Below are positions 30,698-43,194 of a DNA stretch of 64,000 nucleotides, piece after piece. Under the pieces are notes generated by a model that was not told the DNA's origin, ran no database searches, and saw only the letters and a list, made by a program, of their open reading frames with translations. The stretch is from Rhabditoides inermis (lineage: Eukaryota > Nematoda > Chromadorea > Rhabditida > Rhabditidae). Numbering within the stretch: the first letter of the stretch is position 1; every line of letters begins with the position of its first letter. The stretch is taken from positions 1 through 64,000 of the forward strand of contig CAWZYM010000074.1 of assembly GCA_963966185.1 (NCBI GenBank), written 5' to 3'. Both the position numbers and the translations under genes were made by a program.

Positions 30698-33600
30698 GAA
30701 CTGTCCAGGTGTGCCCTATCTCCATAAGTGGAGTGTTCCGTGAGGGGAAAAGCTTTCTCCTCAACATGCTTCTCCACTACCTGTATGAGCTGCACAGATC
30801 ACAGGTAGAACGGAAGAAAGTGATGTTTTGATCTCCTCTGTCCCTCAGAAATCGCAATCGCTTGACCCAGTGAGTATCTCAGGATCGATACTGGATGGCT
30901 TCGCATCGGATAGAGGTGGGTTCACAAGTTGCGTGTTTCCATACAGGTGTGGTCAGTCTCTTCCAATCAGCTCCTTCGACACGCGTTGTTTGGAAGAGAC
31001 TGACGGCCTTGTTTTCTAGGCGTGGACGGAGTGACACAGGGAGTGTTGATGTGGGACGAGCCACTCATTCTATCCACTCCCTCGAGAGACTCCATAGCAG
31101 TCATCCTCATAGATACACAGGTGGGTATCGACAACTCAAGTCACAAAATGGAAGTACCCACATCCCACATGTTCATCACACTCAATCACATCATTTGTAA
31201 ATACGGAGTACGTTATTTTGTGATACATAAACTACTATACTATGTTCAGTAGTAGTAACTAGTAGCCTCAGCATCTGCTATGACGTCATGTCATCGTGGG
31301 TACATTCTCATACGTCTTAGATTATGGATCTGAATATGTATGTTGTGTGCAATTAACAATAACATAGACACCGTTGCGAAATTTTTTTGCGAAATACCGT
31401 TGCGAACTACCGTTGCGAAACAGAAATAAGATCGTATTGCACATCCGTTTAGAAAACAGATGAAACTTGATTAGTAATTACTTCTGCATTGAACATTTTT
31501 TAAAACAATAAACACGTTAGAAATAAGCAGGAATTTAGGGTTTCATGGACAGTTCTCTCTCACTCGGAGGTTGCGCTCAGCTATTTGCATTCTCAAGTCT
31601 CATCAGCAGTATACAGGTAAGCAAGCAAAACATAAAACACAAAACAACAAAACACACTATGTTTCTATGTTTAAGTATTCATGATCTAATGCCTGGTTGG
31701 TGAATGTGTTCTACGTAGAATAGCTAATATCTAGGCATATATGACACCATATGATACAATCAGTAGAATACCTATATTTTAGTTGCACAATGTAATGAAG
31801 ATTGTCAACGAGAACCACTTACAACACCTCGCTCTGTTCACCAAATATGGGATGAGGGAGCAGGAGGAGCAGGAGAAGAAACAGGGGGAGAAGGAGCAGC
31901 AGAAGGAGAAGAAACAGGGGGAGAAGGAGCAGCAGAAGGAGAAGAAACAGGGGGAGAAGGAGCAGCAGAAGGAGAAGGAGCACACCGCTATGTTTCAGGT
32001 TGGCGATTTCTCTTTTCTCTCCATTCCCTCACCTCCCTTTTCTCTCATTTCATTTCATGTTACTGCTTTCCACTATATTTTTCGCGTTCAAATTGGAACA
32101 AGGTGTCGTAAATATATGTTGTCTGGAATGTGGAAATATGACTCTGCCATCTCGTCTCCCTCCTCCCTCCTTCCTCTCACTACGCTTCAATGGATGTGTA
32201 GTGTGACTAGGGGACTATAGTATAGATTGGATTATTTTGGAAAAGTTTTTCTTTTAGTTTTAGAGAAATATAAATAAATAGTAAACCATTCCAGTTAACT
32301 ATTAGCGCGCCATCCATAGGTCACACCAGCATTTTTTTTCTGATAATCGCTGTTTCTATGTGATACTAATAAGCGTAAATATAAAACACAACAATTACAT
32401 ACATATTTTTGTGTTTTGTTAAACGATATTTGTTGGGAGAGAAATGAAAATGATTGATATAAAGGGAAAAAAGATATGGAGAGAAAAGAGAGGGGGGGGG
32501 GGAGAATGAGAACTCATAAACTTCCAGAATCTCATAGTGGTCGTGCGGGATTTCCAGTACTGGGACACGTATGACTTTGGAGTCGACGGCGGAAGACGCT
32601 ATTGGGAGAAAGTCATGGTGAGAACACTGTGTTCCTACATGGGCTGTCTTACAAGAATTTCAATTGAAAAGATTTCGTGGAAAGGTTTCTTTTTTTAATT
32701 TTTTTTTTGATTTTTGAGCAAAACAATTGTATCTTCAACTAAAAAGCCGTGGTTGTATCATGTCCTAGCCTACAGTATCTCTCCACATACCGTACCCCGC
32801 AGGCAGCCACTTGCTCGGATGCGGGCGCCCGCGCCACCCTCTCCTCCTCTTTCTCCCGGATAGGATGTGTTCTCCTGCCCCATCCAGGACCTTGTGTCAC
32901 TGATATGCCCTTCACCGGAAAAACTGAAGGTCCGTCTCACCTCCTCCCTTTTCCCGTCTTTTTTCTTAATGGTTATGTTTATCATCAAATATATAATATA
33001 TATATATTAGTCTAATGCAGACCTCTCCGCCATCTTCAAGCGTGTCTCAGAAGAGTTCTTCCACTCACTCTGCGGGGGCGGGGCTTCCGGGGGCGGAGCT
33101 CTGCCAGCGAAGACAGTTCAGGGAGAAGCCGTCACGCCGTTGATGTACTATCGATACGTCAAGGTGCTAATCATGATAATCTTATACACAATATTACCTG
33201 AAAACTAACCCAAAAAGGTACCTCCAAATAAACATCAGTGTCTCCAAACCTTGACTCCCCGTTTCCAGAAGTGTTCGCAGCTGTTGTCCTCTTCTCCCTC
33301 CCTTCTTCCGAGGGGAATCCTCGCAGCCAATAGACTCGTAGACGTTTACAAGGCTGTCGACGGGGCCAAGACACAGTACAGAGACGCCATACTGCAGGTT
33401 GTTTGTTTGTTTGTTTACTTGTTTACCTGTTTGCAGCGTGCCGGTTCGACCCGCACATCGTCGCGTCGAGTGTTGCCGGTGAAGGAAGACGCGTGCGCGC
33501 AACAGCTCATCAACAGATTACAGGTATACTGTACTTACTCACTGCTGGCTCACACCCTACCTTGCTTAGAAAGGCGAGGCTAGACTCTAAGTCGCTTTAT

Positions 33601-34123
33601 GAAACAAAAAAAAACTTTGACGTATGAGGGCTTTGCGTTTTGAAATTTTTCATAGAGTCTTCTGCCTGCGAAGGTTGAGTCTTGAGCTCTTGAGTCTAGC
33701 TTTTTCTCAAACTGTCTTTCAGGAACAACTCTCTGGGCTGTGTTCGGATGAAGAGAAACAACAGCACATAGAGAGAGTCACGCACTACTTCGAGGTAACC
33801 CCCCCCCCCTTCTCTCTCACTCTGTCTCTCTCTCTCTCTCTCTCTTTCTCTCTTTCCCTCTCTCTCTCTCTTTTCAGGCAGAATGGCAGCATGCCAACGC
33901 GACTCAGCACTCTCCACCCACTACCATCTGGCAACGACTCGTCAAGGTGAAAACTGATAAGTTACATAATACTGTATCCAAGGTTAGGTTACAGTATTCC
34001 AATTTTGTCACTTTCAAATACGTGTCAAAAGTAGTACAAGGAATTTTGCAGACATCTCGCCGCTATCCAATCGTTGGAGTGGCTGCTGCCACTCTATTCA
34101 TCGCTTTATTCGCACTCATAGGT

Positions 34124-34170
<47 letters not shown>

Positions 34171-34347
34171 GATTTCCCTTCAGGCTACGCTCTCGTCTCC
34201 CAGCCCCTCACTATGGTCCTTCTCTCTTCGGCTATGCTCCTCTATCTTATCATAGTCTGTATGCAGCAGCCTCTCCCAGGGGGCGGAGCGAAAAAGGGCG
34301 GAGCGATCGTGAAAAAAGGAGTTACGGAGCTCCTGCTCCAACCTTGA
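30537..34347 (+). CDS. ATLN: Atlastin, ER membrane-fusion dynamin-like GTPase
   Basis: Fifteen exons: 30537-30641, 30709-30804, 30849-30915, 31020-31120, 31539-31616, 31783-31998, 32528-32617, 32803-32929, 33021-33163, 33269-33397, 33437-33523, 33723-33794, 33878-33946, 34052-34121, 34184-34347. The sum is 1614 nt (537 aa; human ATL1 558). The GTPase signature is clear: P-loop GVFREGKSF, the switch DGVTQGV, LIDTQ/G split by an intron, and the RD motif VVVRDFQYWD. The middle domain follows, then two hydrophobic hairpin segments (VGVAAATLFIALFALI and MVLLSSAMLLYLIIVC) and a short basic amphipathic tail. Atlastins tether and fuse ER tubules. An insertion of about 45 residues rich in Glu, Gln and Lys lies between LFTKYGM and NLIVVVRD, where animal atlastins have only a short stretch. 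The N-terminal regulatory segment is shorter than in vertebrates, so an upstream exon could be missing. Confidence 0.95.
31873..31971 (+). repeat. 33-bp coding tandem repeat (3 copies) in atlastin exon 6
   Basis: Three consecutive identical 33-nt units encode EKKQGEKEQQK repeated in frame, followed by a partial fourth (GAGAAGGAG). The repeat sits inside the GTPase domain coding sequence, in exon 6 of atlastin. Confidence 0.95.
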
Positions 34348-34609
34348 CATTTACCGTTATCAATAATGTATTGTTTTGCAAATGTATTGTTTCTATTGTC
34401 TATCGTTTATGAAAATGAATTGAGCTTCGAAATGAAATGATGCTCACCAAACAGAAACATTTATTGCTTCTACATTCATTGGTTCGAAACTTTACGCATG
34501 AAAGACTTTAATTGATAAATTATGCACTTAATTACTGGATTAAGGAAACTGATCACTGGGATAGCAATTGATTACTGTATTATTCGCTACTGGTAACCAC
34601 TGAATCAAT

Positions 34610-35180
34610 CTAGTCATAATCATCAGGGATGGTGGCGAATGTTCCAATGGTGGGGAAGTGGACTGTGGAGAATCCATCTGTACCTCCCACCCCCGCCGCT
34701 GGAACCGCCCAATGAGCACCCCACGCAATCTGAAACATGCAAGTCCCGCCCACTCAAGCTCCGCCCATTCACGTCCTTCACTCTCGCAGCCTCGTGGTTA
34801 ACTCTCAGACGGACCGCCTGCATAAAGCCCCGCCCACTCACTCCCCGCCCCCTTACCTGTCCGCTGAGCCAATCGACGTTGACGGAACGGGGATGGTAGT
34901 ACCACTTGTTGGCGTGGTCTCGGTTGTGCGGGTTGTCGGGGTTGGGCTCCCAGAGACCTGCAAGCGCCGCCCTGTCAAGCTCCGCCCACTCTGACCCCGC
35001 CCCCACCTGGCTTGGTGAAGGGCGATCGACTGCGCGGTCTATGCAGGACTCCTCCAGAGTCAGTGTACGCTCCGAAACCGCTTATGGAGGGGTTGTTGAA
35101 GACGGAATCAGAGGCCACCACAGGAACGGCAGGGCTCTCGTCCCTGCAAGAGAGCGTGAGAGAGAGAGAGGGAGAGGAAG

Positions 35181-35231
<51 letters not shown>

Positions 35232-38200
35232 AGAGAGAGACTCCCTCACTTCTGTTTGAGATCCTTGGGCACATCGTCCGGCAGAGGCGGTGGCTCGGGC
35301 AGATACGGCTCCTCTTCCTTCTTCTCCTTATTCTTCTCCTTCGCAATCGCACTGCTGCAAGTGGGCGTGGCCTGAGTGGGCGTGACCTCACTCACCCGTT
35401 GCTGCTGTTCGGCGATGCAACTTGGAAGAACGCCTTGTCGTTCACTTTCACTGCCGTCTTGTAGTTGACTGTGGGAATCTGCGCAGCCGTCGCAAGCCTC
35501 AATTACAGTACCCTATTTTGGAAGTACGGTAACTACAGTACCCCTTATCTTCATGTCCCGGTACGAGATGGAGCCAGGGCGCTGTCGGTTTGTCGATCAG
35601 CTTGATCATGTCCTGAATGACAACGTGGGCGGGGCCTGAGGGGGCGGGGCGTACCTTGACTTGGTCGGGGATCGATGGCGGATCGGGAAGCACCTTCTTC
35701 CTCACCTTGTCGATCATGTCAAAGATCTGTTCGATCTTTGGTTCCTTTGAGAAATAGATGTAAGCACAATCTTTTTTTAAGTTCACCTCTTTCTTTTCCT
35801 TCTTCGACTTCTTTTTTCCTTTCCTCTTTCTTGCGAATTCATCTATATCGATAGGTTCATCCGCAGCGAAAGTCGGCTTCTTTATTCTAAAAAAGGGGGC
35901 GGGGCTAGAGTGGGCGGGGCATCTCACCTCTCTCTAGCCTTCTCGATTAGATGTTGTTTCATCTCATCGTGCTCGTGCAATCGCAGTTGTGCCGAAATGG
36001 GGTCTCTAAAATCGATAAATCAATATTTGTTTATATTAAAGGGACAACTCACTCCTCCTCCTTTTCTTCCTCTTTAAATTCAAATGCGCTTGGATCCAAT
36101 CCACCCTCTTGCGTCACAGTCGAACGCCTAGCACGACCACTGAAAGCACACAAGCTCCGCCCCTCAAGCTCCACCCCCTAAAGCCCCGCCCCCCACTCAC
36201 GGATAGCCCTGCGAGCGGATGTTGTCCAACTCCTCGTCGGCCCAGCTGTACGCGTGATCTTTGAGCCGGCCAGCTCCGCCGCCTGCAAGCCACGCCCACT
36301 CTAGCCACGCCCACTCTCACTCACTCGGCACCACCACGTTTCCGAGTTTTTCACCGGACGGCGTCTGCAGGTTGAACGGACGCGAGTTGACGGGACCCTC
36401 TGAATGCATGACGTCACTTGTGGAACGATGACGTCACTCACCGACTCTCTTGCCCTTCTCAGCCTTGCTGTAGACAAACTGCGAGGAGTAGTGGTAGCGC
36501 TCGTATTTCGGACATCCGTTGTACCACAATCTAGGAGTGACGTCATAACACCGATGACGTCATCCACCGTAACCCACCGACAAGTGTTAAGAAACAGCGG
36601 CAGCGGCGGCGGATTGCAGAACTTTTGCACGTAGGGATAGGCGAAGTCACACTTGCAATCGGGCGTGCAGTGAGGATGTCTCTGGAAAGCCACGCCCATT
36701 CAGGCCCCGCCCATTGTGTGTCACCCACCCTCTGATCACAGTCGGGAGTGCAGGGTACTTTTTTCCTCTGCCTCTTTCCTCCTCTTCCTCTTCCTCTGCC
36801 GCTGCCGCCACCGCCCTTCTTTCGGGTTCCGGAAGTCTGTAAGTATGGATTAGACTAGCATATAAGCTGTCAAAGAAGGTTACGTGCAATGGAGCAGGAA
36901 AACTGGGAATTGGGAATGCATCTGGAACGTGTTCTAATTTATAAGTGCATGGACATGTAAAATTCGTTGTGTTATTGTTCTGTTCCGACAATACGTAATG
37001 CGTGGTTAGTACATTGGTATTGCACATTTGCTCACGAATTCTTCCTCATACGAACGCCAAGTTCTTCTGCGGATGCGAGACTGAACCTATATAAGTATAA
37101 CGTCATCTCCGGTTTCAGTAGCACAATTCTCGCGCAAGCACTTGGTCATAAATTCCATATCGCGCTGCTTGAACGCGTGTCCAAAACCGTTCCATGACGC
37201 GCGAATGGTGCGGAACGATTGGAACTGGCGGGAACATTAGTCATTGAGTAATTCATATAAATATAAAACCACTAACTTTTCCAGGATTATCGAAATCCGG
37301 AAACTCGGAGTCAATCTCTCCGCCTCCCTTCTCGTCCTCTTTATCCTCTATTCGACCAGCCTGCTTCGTAAAGGGATTCGACGGACGGGAGCTGAACAAG
37401 CATCCCTCTCCTCCATCTCTCTCTCTCTCTCTCCCTCTCTATCTCTCTCCCTCTCTCTATCTTTTCTCAGATCCCACCTCTGTACTGGAGTCGCCTCTTT
37501 GGGACCGAGACAACCAGCCTAAAGTGGTTTCAGAATGAATTTTTTTAAAGAAAACTCGCCTTATAACTGGGACAGAACTTTGCAGTAATCTGTGGGTTGT
37601 CTGTGTCTCCTATGCAGTAGTATTGATAGTTGACAGAGAACCGGTCACAGTAGTCCTTCTTGTTCCCTGATAAATTACGGTTTATTATATGTCTCTTCGG
37701 AAATACCCTTGTATAGGAACAGTGAGTCTCCCTTTCCAGTTCCTCGTTCGTCTCCACTGCTCGATCGACTACTTTCCTGAACAAATCACCGTGTCAATTT
37801 GAAATCGCTTTTTGAATTTTCCACTCACCGTTCCACCACCCAGAAACGATGCCGATTGTTGCAGCCTAGACATCAATTATTCTCCCATTCTCAAGTATTG
37901 GTTAGACTACACCACACCACCACACACAACACACTTTATTGAACTTAATGCACACAATATGAGAGTAAACATAGAGTGAACACACACACACATAACAAAG
38001 TCTTCTTAACCGAGGCCCCGCCCACACAGGCCCCGCCCCCTCGCTCACGATCCCTGCGCGTCGGGGCAGTTGGTCTTGTAGGCGTTGCAGAAGTCTGCGT
38101 TGTCGCTGCCGCTCTCTCCGGCACAGAAGTAGTTGTAGTTGTCCTTGTACTTGGAGCAGTACTGCTTCACCTGACAATCACATGATGTTGATGACGTCAT

Positions 38201-39772
38201 GACATGACGTCACGTCATGACGTCATCCCGCCCACCTCGTTACTAGTCGACTTCGGTGAGATCTCGTTGTCCTCGGGAGGATCTTCGATTTCGAACGTCT
38301 CCAGACTGAAATGAATCAGAATCGGATAATGACGTCACGACGACGTCATCAATCGATACGGATCAATACTCACTCGTCGTCATCGTCTCCTTTGCTGTTT
38401 TTGGCGGGTGCGCTCTTTGACTTCTTCTCCACCCCGCAATTCTGCGAGTAGCTGTCACAGAACTCATTCAGGTCCTTCGAGCTGTAAAGAGGGGTACTGT
38501 AGGTATACCGTTGTCACCAGGATTATTGTACTTTAGACTACAGTACCATGTCTACCGTACCTGGTCTCGCCACTTTCGCACAGCTTGTGGTAGTTGTCGG
38601 CGAATGACTTGCAGTACTGACTCGTCGACCCAGTGAACTTGCTCGCCGGTTCGGTCTCACTGAAAATCGATACCGATCGATATATCGATTCCCCCCCCCA
38701 CCTTTCCGCAGAGTCGACGCCGACAGAGGACAGTGTGCGCAGGCGGCCGGGTCGAGGGAAGCTACAGTAACCCAGTTATCACTACCGTACCCCACCACAA
38801 CACTCACTCCTCATCGATGTGCTTCGACTGCGGGGCAGAGGAAGTGACCGCAACATCGGCGGACGCACTAGAATCATATGTTTAATGGGTCCTGCCACGA
38901 TTGTTCTCTACCGTACCTCGCCAGTTCCGGGCAGGTCTTCTTGAAGGCGGCGCAGAACTGATTCAGAACGCCTTCCAACTCGGCGGCTTTGCTGTCCTGG
39001 AAAATTTCTCCCCAAAAATGGTTGCAATTCACTTCAAAAGAATGTATTTCAATCTTACTGACACCCTGTCCTTGTGAAATGCACTTGTTCTGTCTTTACT
39101 CGTTCCCTCTATTCAAGAGTCTAATGAGGGAGGGACTCTAATGAGAGTGCGGAGGCCAAAGTCAAGTGATCTATCTCCCTTCCCCCCTCTCTCCTTCCTT
39201 CCCTCCCTCTCTCCGTCTCCCTCTCTCTCTCCCTCTCCCTCTCTCTCCCTCTCCCTCTCTCTCTCCCCCCTCCCTCTCTCTCACCTTGCAGTACAGTCTG
39301 TAGTTGTTCCCATACTTGCCGCAATACTGTCCCACATCCGCGTGCGAGTGATGTACCGTTTCCAGATCGGTCTCATCCGAATCCTCCGGGTCCTAGCAAG
39401 AAAACATTGGCTTACTGTATTCAAAACATTTGACTACAGTAACTGGAACCATTGGACTACACTGTCTAGTGATTCTACCGTAACCCACATCGCTCTTCAC
39501 ATCCTCCAGCCAAGTGAGAAACTCCATCTGCTGCTCAGTCGAAAATCCCAACGCCTTCTTTCCCTCTCCGACAGAGTGTCTTCCTACGGTATCATGTTTT
39601 CCCTTCGGGACCCCGAGCAGGTGCGAATCGCAGAAGGGAAGGAGGGGATTCGCGTCGCACGCTGCCTTTACGTCTCGCAGACGCACCGCTGAATCCATAA
39701 AATCAATACATTCGATTTATAGATTTTCCACTTACCAAACGCGGGTGTGAAAATCAGAATCAGCCACAGCAT
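34610..39772 (-). CDS. Secreted 941-residue protein with four cysteine modules, 30 exons
   Basis: First exon 39772-39736 and last exon 34729-34610; 30 exons summing to 2826 nt, all phases consistent. The signal peptide is MLWLILIFTPAFA. Four modules of the form QYC-x6-NY-x3-C ... FC-x3-[YF]-x3-C lie in exons 3-4, 6-7, 9 and 12-13. Between them are acidic Ser/Thr/Pro linkers. Next comes a Gly/Arg/Lys-rich stretch, then a CTPDC pair (CTPDCDQR and CTPDCKCDF) with CNPPPLPLFLNTC. A long charged region with DHAYSWADEELDNIR follows, and then a C-terminal block with NKWYYHPRSVNVDWLSG and a TIPDDYD end. I cannot name the family; the modules look like a nematode-restricted extracellular type. Exon 9 joins exon 10 (37865) by splicing at 38048; without that splice the frame ends at 38045. 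Intron 12 has a GC donor. The acceptor of exon 26 (AATTGAG) is the weakest call. It is convergent with atlastin. Confidence 0.75.
37935..37940 (-). terminator. AATAAA poly(A) signal inside the exon 9-10 intron
   Basis: A perfect AATAAA on the minus strand lies about 105 nt beyond the in-frame TGA (38047-38045) that is read if the exon 9 donor is not used. Together they would end a 295-residue isoform containing the signal peptide and three cysteine modules. Confidence 0.55.
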
Positions 39773-40286
39773 AGCATAGGTGGAACAAGAGGTGGGTAGA
39801 TCAGAGATGAGACAGTCTGGTCAGGTGGACGCGAGACAATGATTCTATTTCTGCCGTGTCTCCCCTCCCCTCTCCGGTCGCAATTGATGGACCGGTGATT
39901 GATGTCTTTCCACATCACATATCGCAAAACCTGAATTACTGCGAAGTAGTGTTGTTGTTCCGGGAATCTCTCCGTTTCCCGCAGTCGAAACACGATCTAC
40001 GCGTAATCATTTATTTCATGCATTCATTCAAAAAATTTCGCAATAAACGGACATCATCAAAACAAGAAACGAAACTCCCACCAGATATAAAACCACTGCA
40101 CAATACTAGTAGAAGTCGGTAGGGAGATATGCGAACAAACCGAAGACAGCAAGGAAATCGAATAATTAGAATAAATTATCTATGTATCAATTATATCAGT
40201 TATATCACATATCGAGACTTGCAGTGATGCAGGGGCGTACGAGGGCGGGACAAGCGGCAATCAATCAATAAATCGATAGCTATCGA
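39773..40286. other. Spacer between coatomer delta and the cysteine-module gene
   Basis: About 510 bp between two genes in the same orientation. An AATAAA on the minus strand near 40010-40016 may end the coatomer transcript. The distance is larger than the roughly 100 bp expected for a tight nematode operon, and no operon is claimed. Confidence 0.4.
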
Positions 40287-40547
40287 TTAGACGACCTCGT
40301 ACTTCTCCGCAATGAAACGCGCCTCGCTCGAGTAGGTGACGGGAGAGCCCTCCATCGTCTGAGCGCCGTCAACCTAGAAATCGATAAATCCATATTAATC
40401 GATAATCAATCAATAACTCACCCCGACGTCGACAAAGAGAGTCTCGGCGTGGCAGCGAACGTTGACAGGGAAGAAGGCATCCGAGTGGCCGTTGGGAGTG
40501 GTGAACTCGAGGGTACCATTCTGGAAGAAGCGTCTCCCTCCCTCCCT

Positions 40548-40592
<45 letters not shown>

Positions 40593-43194
40593 TCACCGCA
40601 TTGCTGGAATCAATGAGGGGCAGAGTCCAGACGAGCTGCGATCGCGACTTGATATACTCGTAGCTGCCCTCTTCACACTCCGACACAACGGGGGCGGTCG
40701 AGGCGCTGAAATCAATCGATAATCAATAATAAAAAAGTGGATCAATCGATAATCGCTCGACTCACGGCAGGGGCACAGTGATGACGACGTTCTCTAGAGC
40801 CATGTCCTCCCTCTGCAGAGTGTACTCGATGTTCACTGTGCATCCATCAGGCGACTCCTGCGGCCAGCAGTTCACTACAACATCACGCCATGTCATATCG
40901 AATCAATAAATCAACAAAATCCCACTCACAGACAATGGGAAGGGCCTCCTCGTCGGCGAGTTGCATGCGCCACTTGAGAACACCCACGTCGTTGTTGACG
41001 GGGAACGGCTTGCCTGCACAAATCAATCAATACTAGCCGATGATCAATCGATACTCACCGGCGCTCTTTAGCTTGAGCAGACCAGACGCCTGCCACTCCT
41101 TCTTGTCGAGGTTCGGATGCACCTGGAGGGAATCAGTTTCTCTCCCTCTCTCTCCCTCTCTCTCCATCCCTCCCCCTCTCTCTCCCTCTCTCTCCATCCC
41201 TCCCCCCTCTCTCTCCATCCCTCCCCCTCTCTCCCGCTCTCTGCCCACCTGCAGCTGTGCCCCTGCAGGAGCCTTGTTGTGCATCTGGATGGCCACCGTG
41301 TTGTGATCGGCAGACGAGACGCACAGCGAAACCGTTCCGAACACCTACAGCAGACCAACCGATCAAAAAACTTACCCCCAATCTTATTAATTCTCAATAC
41401 ACAAAACATAAATGTCGCTGGTCCCGTTTCAACATCGTCGTCCCTCAAATCGATATTCGCACCGAATCAATCAATAGTTCTAAGTAGCCCCGCCCACTCA
41501 CCTCGGCGCTCTCGAGTCCTCCATCGCGGCTCACCACACACTGCATCTTCTCGTCGGTGCGAATGTGGACGGCCTCCCGCTTGACAGTCGAAGCAGGCAT
41601 GGCAGCAGCAGCCGCAGAAGGAGCAGCGCCCGACGCCTGCAATACGCACCATGACATCTCTCCTTCCCCCCTCTCCCTCCCTTTCTCTCTCCCTACCGTC
41701 TGCCTCTGCACGGGGGCCACAGTCTGCCCCTGTGCCTGCAGCTGTGAGATGAACGAGTCCTCGTCCTTGCTCTTCGCGCCCAGCTTGAGTGCCTCAAACA
41801 CACTAGATTGAAACACAAAACACACATTACCACACACCTTTCCTCCACCGGCGGGCCTGGAGGGGGCAGAGGCGGGGGTGGGACGGGGGGCGGGAGTGTC
41901 CTGGACGGCAGAGAGTGGAGTGGACGAGGAGGAGATGCCAGACGAGCCACCGTAGCCAGACACTACAAACCAGCAACGTCAAGGTACTTCCAGACGACGG
42001 AAGACAGAGAAGAGACAGAGGACAGACTATGAGAGAGAGGGGGAGGGAGAGCGAGAGATGGGATACTGACGCGATGGCTTGAGTCCCTTGGAGAGTGCCT
42101 CCTTCTGCTGTCTCTTGAACTCCTTGGCCTTGGCGTCCATAGCCTCCTTCGCAGCCTTCTCCTGCGCCTGAAAACACAAGAAATCAATATCAATAAATCG
42201 CTATTTAATCGATACCTGCTTGATCTGCATGAACACGCGCTCCTCGTGCGAGTCCATGTCGGTGAACGTGCGGATCTGAGCCAGGTTCACAGACTCGCGG
42301 TAGCTGAACGACAACAGGTAAACAATCATGTAAACAAGTAAACAAACAGGTGGTAAACAACACGCACCCGAGGGTGACAATCTCGTCAAAGGCGAAGATG
42401 AGGTCAAAGTCGTGCGCGAGAATCTCCTTCTCCTCGTTGCTGCGGCAGTACTCGGGAATCTCAAATGATACAATCAATACAATACAAAAAGTCGATACTG
42501 CAGCATGTTAATTGAAAATCAATCAATCAACACTCACCACCCTGGAGAAGAGCCTGAGCGTCTCGAGATCCTCGAGGATGTTGGAGGCCTTAAAACGAGT
42601 GTTGTTTAGCAGTGCACAAAGATAAACAAGTAAATAACCATGTAAACAAGTAACAAGTAAACAACCTTGGTGGTGACGAGTACCATGTAGATGGAATCGA
42701 GGGGGTGGTACACGTAGCGCACCGAGTCAGTCTCGACGAAAGTGTGCTGGCGAGACGCTGAACACGCAATATAATAAATACAATTACAACACCAAGAAAA
42801 TCGATAATCAATAAATCCCTACTTACAGGTGTCCTTGTCGCCTCCGATGAGCTTGGGGAAGGCATCGAGGAGTCCCTCCAGGCGGGCACGAGGCATCTCC
42901 ACGAAGGTACGCGTCACCAGAGCTGCGAGGCAAACACTCATCCACATCCACATAACCAACATGTTGTGTAGAGCATACAAACGATTATACACATATTTAC
43001 AACATGCGCTGTGATCCATCACACAACAAAAAAAGTAATGTGCTACGTCACTTTGTATGATTGGAATTTGATATTACATGAAGTGATCATAAACATAGCT
43101 TCGTTGAATTATAATGATGATGAAACGTGGCAGAAGGCAGGAGACACTCACCCTTTCCGGACTTGGCGAAGACGCTAGCAGCGATTAACACCAT
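40287..43194 (-). CDS. COPD: Coatomer subunit delta (COPI coat, mu-homology domain)
   Basis: Seventeen exons from 43194-43152 to 40373-40287 sum to 1575 nt (524 aa; human ARCN1 511). The N-terminal longin-like part begins MVLIAASVFAKSGKALVTR and continues with PRARLEGLLDAFPKL. A coiled linker (EERVFMQIKQAQEKAAKEA) and a Ser/Pro/Gly linker follow, then the C-terminal mu-homology domain (FGTVSLCVSSADHNTVAIQM, LNCWPQESPDGC, NIEYTLQREDM, VVITVPLP). The protein is part of the seven-subunit COPI coat that returns cargo from Golgi to ER. The start codon lies 15 nt after a TTTCTTACAG acceptor (43209-43221), so a 5' UTR intron or leader trans-splicing is likely. Most introns are 35-70 nt and carry ATCGAT/ATTGATT motifs. 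The donor after exon 8 (GTGTGG at 41835) and the acceptors TTTTAAG and TTTGAG are atypical. Confidence 0.96.
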
